Shown: piece after piece, positions 1-4,319 of the stretch
How the letters are laid out: every line of letters starts with the position of its first letter
How positions within the stretch are numbered: the first letter of the stretch is position 1
NCBI GenBank assembly: GCA_035534835.1
Contig: DATLRE010000204.1
Coordinates: 1 to 5,692 of the forward strand
DNA length: 5,692 bases
From: Bog-756 sp035534835
Lineage (GTDB): Bacteria; Actinomycetota; Acidimicrobiia; Acidimicrobiales; RAAP-2
Direction of reading: 5' to 3'
Notes under the pieces: generated by a model
Database searches by the model: none
Seen by the model: the letters and a program-made list of their open reading frames with translations, nothing else
What the model was told of the DNA's origin: nothing
Program-made: the position numbers and the translations under genes

Positions 1-504
1 CGGCGCGGCGAGTGCCAGGCGGTGGGCAGGCCCGGAGGCGGCCAGCGCGTCGGCCTCGCCAGCCAGGGCCACCGGCAGGATCCCGCCGCTCCAGGCGGAT
101 CCCGCGTCCGTCGTCGCGGCCAGGGGGGAGAACCGGAGGTCGAGCGATACACCGAAGCCGGCCACGAGCCCGCCGTCCGGGCTCGTGGCGATCATGATCC
201 CGCCGTTGCTGGCCACGCCGGGCGGCGTGACGAGCGACCACGGAGCCCCACCGGCGCACCCGCTCCCGGGCGCACAGCCCGGGCGGAAGAACACCTCGCC
301 GAAGGTGTCGAGAGGGTCGCCGGTGCGACCCATAGCCATCGTCGCCCAGGTTCCACCCGATCCGGGCAGGGCCTGGGCCGGGGGCAGTCCGGCCGGCACG
401 GTGGACACGTCGGTGGCCGGAGTCGGGGGGCTGCACGACGCCAGCACGACGCCGAGCACCGCCCCGCCGAGTGCGGCCGATCGTCGGCCCGTGCCGCGGC
501 TCAC
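1..504 (-). CDS. Secreted lipoprotein with an Asp-box-like motif, C-terminus cut by window edge
   Basis: An open frame of 168 codons runs from a GTG at 504-502 off the left edge, so the C-terminus is missing. The N-terminus is a lipoprotein signal: basic n-region (RGTGRR, residues 3-8), short hydrophobic stretch (10-22), and a lipobox L21-A22-S23-C24, so Cys24 should be lipidated and the protein held on the outer face of the cytoplasmic membrane. A Pro/Thr/Ser-rich tether follows (25-49). The mature part is Gly-rich and beta-like, with T131-T-D-A-G-S-A-W138 resembling the S/T-x-D-x-G-x-x-W Asp-box of BNR/sialidase-type beta-propellers, and a Cys pair at 77 and 83. The start overlaps the stop of the upstream SCO-fusion gene (GTGA), and no Shine-Dalgarno lies at normal distance, so translation is probably coupled to that gene. 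The gene is clear; the propeller assignment is tentative because only one motif is visible. Function unknown. Confidence 0.85.
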   Translation of the reverse strand, partial: MSRGTGRRSAALGGAVLGVVLASCSPPTPATDVSTVPAGLPPAQALPGSGGTWATMAMGRTGDPLDTFGEVFFRPGCAPGSGCAGGAPWSLVTPPGVASNGGIMIATSPDGGLVAGFGVSLDLRFSPLAATTDAGSAWSGGILPVALAGEADALAASGPAHRLALAAP

Positions 505-2417
505 GAGCGGACGAGCTGTCGGACCTCTTGGCTCACGGTCGACGAGAACGACGAATGGAGGGCCGCGTCACCCTGGGCGCCGGGATCCGACGTCAGGACC
601 ACGCGGAGCCGGCCGGTCCGGTCGATGAGGAACACGAGATCGCTGTGGGCCACCATGGATCCGGCCGGCGTGACGGCCATCTGGATGCCGTAGCCGTTCC
701 ACACGTGCTGCAGCTCGCCGACGGGACCGGTCAGGAACTTCCAGTTGGGCAGTTGGTCCAGGCCCTCCTGGCGGTCGAAGGCGGTGGTCGCCGCCCTCGA
801 CGTGTAGAGGGGGTTGGCGACGATCGCCACGAACGCCACCTTGGCCGCGTCCGCCCCGAGTTCCTGGTCGGCCACGCGCAGTTCCTGGGCGATGAGCGGA
901 CAGTCGGAGGTGCAGGTCGGGTCGAGGAAAGTGAGGACCACCGTCCGGCCGGCGAGGCTGCGCAGGCTGACCGGCGCGCCGGACTGGTCGCTGAGCGTGA
1001 AGCCCGGGGCCGGCGCGTCGACGACGTCCGGGGAGCCGTTCAACGCCGAGTTGACGATGGGGTCGGCTGACGAATTGGCGGCGGCCAGTGCCATCGGGGC
1101 GGCGCCGACGAGGACGACGGCGACGGCGCCGAGCGCGGCGATACTCCGGAGCAGATAGGAGGGATGGAGGCCCACCAGCCGCTGTCCCGGCGCGGCCGGT
1201 GCAGGTCCGGCCGGGCCGTCGGGCACCGCACCCTCGGATTCCCCGGTCCGGGGCGCCGCACCGACCGGGACCCGGTCGGCGACGGGTGGCGCGGGCGCGG
1301 CGGGTGCCGTGGCCGATGCCGCGGCCCGGACCGGGAGCCGGACCAGTGCGAGGTAGCCGGAGGTGAAGACGACGGTCATCGGGAGCATCGAGTTGGGGTC
1401 GGTTCCGAGGCCGCCCAAGAACCCGAAGTCCTGGACCAGCACCCAGTCGGCCAGACAGAGAACCGATCCGGCGATCACACCGGCCCGGACCAGCGAGGGT
1501 CGGGCGGTCAGGAAGCAGGCGCCGATCCCGGCGAGTGCGACGACGACGACCGCGTTGACCAGCCAGCCGTGCCGGACGTCGAAGGACCCGAACGCCCGCA
1601 CCCAGGACGCTGTCACCGAGGGCTGGCTGAGCTGGGACATCTGGGTCTCCATGGAGGACAGGGTGCCGCCCGTGCCGGACCAGAAGCCCCGTCCGGGCCA
1701 GGCCTGGAGGACCCCCATGCCGACGAAGAACACGCCGGTCACCCGCACGAGCGTCCGTCCGATCCGGTCGGACTCCCACACCTGGTCGGGCAGGGCCACC
1801 AGGGCACCGGCGACGCCGTAGAAGACGACCGCCCCGGGTGAGCCGAAGAGCCAGCTGCCCCCGTGACCGAAGATGCCGCCGAACGCCTCGCCGAAGGACC
1901 ACACCACGAGGCCCCAGCCGGCGCTCGCCAGCCCGGCGGCACGCGACCACCGGCCACGCGGGGCGACCAGCAGGAAGAGGCCGATCCCGACCTGGATCCA
2001 GACGACCGACGCCGCCGCCGAGACCGGGTGGCCGTTCCAGACACCGGTGCCGACGGCGACGAGGTGCTGGACCCACCCCGGCGAGGACGCCGCCGCCGGG
2101 GTGATCACGCTGCCGGTCAACCCGAGCGGCATCGAGGACTGCGCCTGCAGAAGGCCGTCGAAGATCCAGAGGAGGCCGAATGCGATCCGCAGCAATCGGC
2201 GGGCCGGCGGCTCCGGATACTCCCAGGTCAGCGGTTCCGGAGCGTCCGTGGCCCCGGACTCCACGGCGCGGCGGTAGCGGACCGTGCGGACGGTGTTCCA
2301 TACGATGGCGAGCCCCGCCACGACGAAGACGATGACGAGGAACTGGTGGACCAGTGCCGTCCGGAACGCTGCAGTCACCGTGGGGTCGTCCGTAGGGAGC
2401 CCGTGACCCATGTTCAT
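501..2417 (-). CDS. Polytopic membrane protein fused to a C-terminal SCO1/SenC thioredoxin-fold copper-chaperone domain
   Basis: A 638-residue protein in two parts. Residues 1-362 hold about nine hydrophobic segments (roughly 21-41, 73-92, 115-152, 159-184, 192-210, 219-240, 284-304, 309-330, 346-361); the helix-packing pattern recalls DoxX-type proteins, but I do not recognise a named family. A Pro/Ala-rich linker (363-411) leads to a further hydrophobic helix (421-446), then an extracytoplasmic domain (about 468-612). That domain has the SCO1/SenC signature: C502-T-S-D-C506 (CxxxC) after a beta strand, and H591 just before a VFLIDRTG strand. These are the three Cu ligands of SCO proteins, which insert copper into, or reduce, the CuA site of cytochrome c oxidase; some bacterial members serve other copper enzymes or redox roles. 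The ATG at 2417 was chosen over the open frame extending to 2471 because GGAGGAGG lies 12 bases upstream; an ATG two codons later is possible. The downstream lipoprotein overlaps by 4 bases. SCO domain sure; physiological target inferred. Confidence 0.92.
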   Translation of the reverse strand: MNMGHGLPTDDPTVTAAFRTALVHQFLVIVFVVAGLAIVWNTVRTVRYRRAVESGATDAPEPLTWEYPEPPARRLLRIAFGLLWIFDGLLQAQSSMPLGLTGSVITPAAASSPGWVQHLVAVGTGVWNGHPVSAAASVVWIQVGIGLFLLVAPRGRWSRAAGLASAGWGLVVWSFGEAFGGIFGHGGSWLFGSPGAVVFYGVAGALVALPDQVWESDRIGRTLVRVTGVFFVGMGVLQAWPGRGFWSGTGGTLSSMETQMSQLSQPSVTASWVRAFGSFDVRHGWLVNAVVVVALAGIGACFLTARPSLVRAGVIAGSVLCLADWVLVQDFGFLGGLGTDPNSMLPMTVVFTSGYLALVRLPVRAAASATAPAAPAPPVADRVPVGAAPRTGESEGAVPDGPAGPAPAAPGQRLVGLHPSYLLRSIAALGAVAVVLVGAAPMALAAANSSADPIVNSALNGSPDVVDAPAPGFTLSDQSGAPVSLRSLAGRTVVLTFLDPTCTSDCPLIAQELRVADQELGADAAKVAFVAIVANPLYTSRAATTAFDRQEGLDQLPNWKFLTGPVGELQHVWNGYGIQMAVTPAGSMVAHSDLVFLIDRTGRLRVVLTSDPGAQGDAALHSSFSSTVSQEVRQLVRS

Positions 2418-2429
2418 CGGTGAGCCACG

Positions 2430-2437
2430 CCTCCTCC
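2430..2437 (-). promoter_or_regulatory. Shine-Dalgarno GGAGGAGG of the SCO-fusion gene
   Basis: A strong purine-rich site reading GGAGGAGG on the minus strand lies 12 bases before ATG 2417 (18 before ATG 2411). The spacing is longer than usual, but the site lies inside the longer in-frame extension, which argues against that upstream start. Confidence 0.6.
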
Positions 2438-2506
2438 ACTGCACCGTCTGCGATCGGCCCTGAGGACGCACGCAGGGAGCGGGTCCGACCGTCGCAGGCG
2501 GCCATC

Positions 2507-2512
2507 ACTCTA
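2507..2512 (-). promoter_or_regulatory. Candidate -10 element TAGAGT for the SCO-fusion/lipoprotein unit
   Basis: TAGAGT on the minus strand fits the actinobacterial TANNNT -10 pattern and is one of few such AT-containing hexamers in the 181-base gap 2418-2598. Initiation about 7 bases downstream (near 2500) would give a leader of roughly 80 bases. No good -35 is seen at 16-18 bases, so this is a weak call. The rest of the gap shows nothing recognisable. Confidence 0.35.
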
Positions 2513-2598
2513 GGGCGAACCACCTCCCGGCAGTACGCGTCCCGTCGGCCCGCCGTGCACCGTGCCGTGCGCCCGAACGCTACCGAGCGCGCCTGCGC

Positions 2599-3117
2599 TC
2601 AGCCGGAGGCGTCGCCCTCGCCGGCGGTGCCGACCACCCCTCCGCCGGAACCCGACCCGGGCTCCGTCTCCGTCGCCGCCCGGGAGCCCTGGAGCTCGCG
2701 CTGGTGGGCCTCCCACGCCTCGAGCATCCCCGCATAGCGGGGATCGAGCGCCGGACCCGGGCGTGCCGCCCGTCGGCGTCGGACGGCACGGTCCCCATGC
2801 AGGACGTTCCACCACATGTAGACGGCGAAGGCGGCGAACAGCGGCCACTCGAACACGTAGGCCCAGCTGAGGCCGTTTCCACCGAGAGCCCGTCGGATCT
2901 CGAACCAGAATGCCACCGCACAGAGTGCGAGGCCGAGGACCAGGGTCAGGTGGGCGCGGATGGCCTCGCCACCGGTCAGGCGTCCCGAGGGTGCGGTGCG
3001 GTCGGGCCCCTCGATCGCATCCGGGCCGCCGACGCGAGCCGACGCTTCCGGCCGGGCGTCCGCCGGACCGGTCCGTCCCACGCCCGGACCTGCGCCCGGT
3101 GTCCCGGCTCCGCTCAT
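2599..3117 (-). CDS. Small two-helix membrane protein of unknown function
   Basis: A 172-residue protein. The first 50 residues are Gly/Ala/Pro-rich and probably disordered. Two hydrophobic helices follow: about 54-73 (LTLVLGLALCAVAFWF) and about 83-105, the latter rich in aromatics around W91-P92 and W102-W103. Immediately after the second helix is an Arg cluster (R110, R113-R116, R119), which by the positive-inside rule places both termini in the cytoplasm. A short charged, probably helical segment (125-143) and a Gly/Ser/Glu-rich tail complete it. The conserved-looking core (residues 74-107 with E90-W-P and the WW pair) resembles uncharacterised actinobacterial membrane proteins, but I cannot name a family. 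It lies 106 bases after the SDR stop and 181 bases before the SCO-fusion start, so it is probably transcribed from its own promoter. The ATG at 3117 lacks a Shine-Dalgarno but sits just behind a -10-like hexamer. The real gene is well supported by TM/charge logic; function unknown. Confidence 0.8.
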   Translation of the reverse strand: MSGAGTPGAGPGVGRTGPADARPEASARVGGPDAIEGPDRTAPSGRLTGGEAIRAHLTLVLGLALCAVAFWFEIRRALGGNGLSWAYVFEWPLFAAFAVYMWWNVLHGDRAVRRRRAARPGPALDPRYAGMLEAWEAHQRELQGSRAATETEPGSGSGGGVVGTAGEGDASG

Positions 3118-3129
3118 CGCGCCACACTA
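3118..3129 (-). promoter_or_regulatory. Candidate leaderless promoter (-10 TAGTGT) for the two-helix membrane gene
   Basis: On the minus strand TAGTGT (3129-3124) is followed by six bases and then ATG 3117. If transcription begins at the A of ATG, the hexamer occupies -12 to -7, the position of the TANNNT element in leaderless actinobacterial genes. No Shine-Dalgarno lies between. No clear -35 hexamer at 17-18 bases. Confidence 0.45.
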
Positions 3130-3192
3130 CCGGCGGGCGGCAGGTCGGACGCGGGCCGACGGCGGGCCCAGACGCAGGCGCTCCGGTCAACG

Positions 3193-3222
3193 GGCCCGAC
3201 CGCGTGGGTCCGCCGCCGGGCC
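3193..3222 (-). terminator. Weak GC hairpin just after the SDR stop, possible terminator
   Basis: Arms GGCCCG (3193-3198) and CGGGCC (3217-3222) can pair around an 18-base loop starting two bases past the SDR stop codon. There is no T-tract, and in DNA this GC-rich such pairings arise easily. Its position between the SDR and a gene with its own promoter is the only support. Confidence 0.2.
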
Positions 3223-3223
3223 G

Positions 3224-4090
3224 TCACTCCCCGAACAGGAGCCCGTAATTCGCACCGTGACGGAGGTGGTGGCCCCCGTCGACCGGGAAGGCCACGCCGG
3301 TGATCCACGTCGACTCCGGACCGGCGAGGTAGCGCACGGCGGCGGCCACGTCCTCGACCGTTCCCACTCGGCTGATCGGCATCCCCTCGAGGTAGTCGTC
3401 GAGGAGCGGTCCCCCCGCGGTGATGAACGACATGAGTTCGTCGTCGATGATGCCCGGCTGGACCGTGTTGACCCGCAGGCCGGTGTGGCCGAGCTCCTCG
3501 GCCGCGGACCTGCAGAGCATGTCGATGCCGGCCTTGGCCGCACCGTAGGCCCACAGGTACCGGTGGGGGAAGTGCCCCGCCCCCGAGGACATGCCGATGA
3601 AGGAGCCGCCCGGGGCCTCGCCGCCGTCGACCCCCTGACCGGTGCCCGCCGCCATCAGCGGGGCGCCGTGCTTCAGGCACAGGAAGGTACCGATCAGGTT
3701 GAGGTCGACCGTGGAGCGCACCGCGTCGACGTCGGCCGCGGCGATCGGGCCCATGTGGAACGACCCGCCGGCATTGGCGAAGAGGATGTCGAGGTGCCCC
3801 CGGGGCGAAGCCGCCTCCGCCACGGCGGCGGCGACCTGGTCCTCGACCGTCACGTCCGCCACGACGTAGCGGGCGGTCCCGACCGGGCCGCCGATCGCCC
3901 CGGCGGCGGCCGCGGCCTCAAGCTCGGCCACGGCCGCGACCAGCTTCTCCTCGGTGCGGCCGCAGATGGTGACGTGGGCCCCGTCGCGCACCAGGCGGGT
4001 CGCCGTGCCCAGGCCGATCCCGCTCCCGCCCCCCGTCACGAGTGCGTTGTATCCGGCGATCCCGGTCGGTGCTGCGGTGCGTTCGGTCAC
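3224..4090 (-). CDS. Classical short-chain dehydrogenase/reductase (SDR family oxidoreductase)
   Basis: A 288-residue NAD(P)-dependent oxidoreductase with the full classical SDR signature. Nucleotide-binding motif T19-GGGSG-I-G26, D79-V80 after beta-3, N106-A-G108, structural/catalytic N131 (in NLIG), S169, and Y182-x3-K186 complete the Asn-Ser-Tyr-Lys tetrad; P212-G213 and the C-terminal VDGG (270-273) are also present. Beta-2 ends in G44-R45 rather than Asp, which leans towards NADP(H). Cytosolic; it should interconvert a hydroxyl and a ketone. It is longer than the usual ~250 residues because of an Ala/Gly-rich stretch (59-71), a Gly-rich loop before beta-5 (149-162), and a 15-residue tail after VDGG. 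It starts with GTG, 7 bases behind AGGGAG. It is divergent from a FadD19-like acyl-CoA ligase, so the substrate is plausibly an acyl-CoA or sterol-derived intermediate; that is inference. The family is certain, the substrate is not. Confidence 0.96.
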   Translation of the reverse strand: MTERTAAPTGIAGYNALVTGGGSGIGLGTATRLVRDGAHVTICGRTEEKLVAAVAELEAAAAAGAIGGPVGTARYVVADVTVEDQVAAAVAEAASPRGHLDILFANAGGSFHMGPIAAADVDAVRSTVDLNLIGTFLCLKHGAPLMAAGTGQGVDGGEAPGGSFIGMSSGAGHFPHRYLWAYGAAKAGIDMLCRSAAEELGHTGLRVNTVQPGIIDDELMSFITAGGPLLDDYLEGMPISRVGTVEDVAAAVRYLAGPESTWITGVAFPVDGGHHLRHGANYGLLFGE

Positions 4091-4097
4091 GGGCGTG

Positions 4098-4103
4098 CTC
4101 CCT
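4098..4103 (-). promoter_or_regulatory. Shine-Dalgarno AGGGAG of the SDR gene
   Basis: AGGGAG on the minus strand with a 7-base spacer to GTG 4090 fixes the start of the SDR, which is also the first possible start in the frame. Confidence 0.75.
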
Positions 4104-4120
4104 GCTCGGTCGGTCCTGGT

Positions 4121-4200
4121 GGCGGTGTGCCGGGTCGGCGGCGTTCCGCGTCGGCGGTGTGCCGGGTCGGCGGTGTGCCGGGTCGGTGGCGTGCCGGGCC
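4121..4200. repeat. Five-unit 16-bp tandem repeat in the divergent intergenic region
   Basis: Five uninterrupted 16-bp units: 4121-4136, 4137-4152, 4153-4168, 4169-4184, 4185-4200. Units 1, 3 and 4 are identical (GGCGGTGTGCCGGGTC); units 2 and 5 each differ at three positions (unit 2 at 6, 9, 13; unit 5 at 3, 6, 15). Flanking sequence keeps only partial resemblance (about 7-8 of 16). The period is not a multiple of three and the array lies outside both genes, 17 bases upstream of the SDR ribosome binding site. Units 3 and 4 with the preceding C contain a small dyad CGGC-N5-GCCG. It could be a protein-binding array, a leader-RNA element, or simple slippage expansion. Confidence 0.9.
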
Positions 4201-4215
4201 GGCGGCCGGAGTGGC

Positions 4216-4264
4216 TACCGTTCGGGTTTCCGGAGCAGCATGCTACCGACCGCCGAGGACGGTA
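4216..4264. promoter_or_regulatory. Candidate divergent promoter/operator segment with TACCG half-sites
   Basis: This part of the gap between the divergent genes holds TACCGT at 4216-4221, TACCGA at 4244-4249, and the inverted copy ACGGTA at 4259-4264, so TACCG pairs in inverted orientation with CGGTA across an 11-base spacer (4244-4264). AGCATGCT (4237-4244) is an 8-bp palindrome, and TAGCAT on the minus strand (4245-4240) fits TANNNT for the SDR; TACCGT (4216-4221) fits it for the synthetase. No convincing -35 is seen for either. TCCGGAG occurs at 4229-4235 and 4266-4272. Suggestive of a shared operator, unproven. Confidence 0.3.
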
Positions 4265-4305
4265 CTCCGGAGGGCCCGCCGCCGGCGGGACCCCGTCGGC
4301 GACAC

Positions 4306-4312
4306 GAGGGAG
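4306..4312 (+). promoter_or_regulatory. Shine-Dalgarno GAGGGAG of the acyl-CoA synthetase gene
   Basis: GAGGGAG lies 7 bases before GTG 4320 and decides that start; the resulting N-terminus aligns with the usual start of FadD19-type ligases. Confidence 0.75.
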
Positions 4313-4319
4313 TCACGCA

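Noticed and set aside
2418..2471. An 18-codon N-terminal extension of the SCO-fusion gene to ATG 2471
   Set aside because: It would place the GGAGGAGG ribosome binding site inside the coding region; ATG 2417 gives a membrane-protein-like N-terminus.
568..2523. A 651-codon open frame on the minus strand overlapping almost the whole SCO-fusion gene in another frame
   Set aside because: Its translation is Arg/Gly/Pro-rich low-complexity with no domains; it is a by-product of GC-biased codons in the real gene.
2540..2580. GCAC/GTGC pairing downstream of the two-helix membrane gene as a terminator
   Set aside because: Only a 4-bp stem with no T-tract; not distinguishable from chance in GC-rich sequence.
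3185..3190. TTGACC on the minus strand as a -35 for the two-helix membrane gene
   Set aside because: It lies 55 bases from the TAGTGT -10 candidate, and nothing -10-like occurs at 16-18 bases from it.
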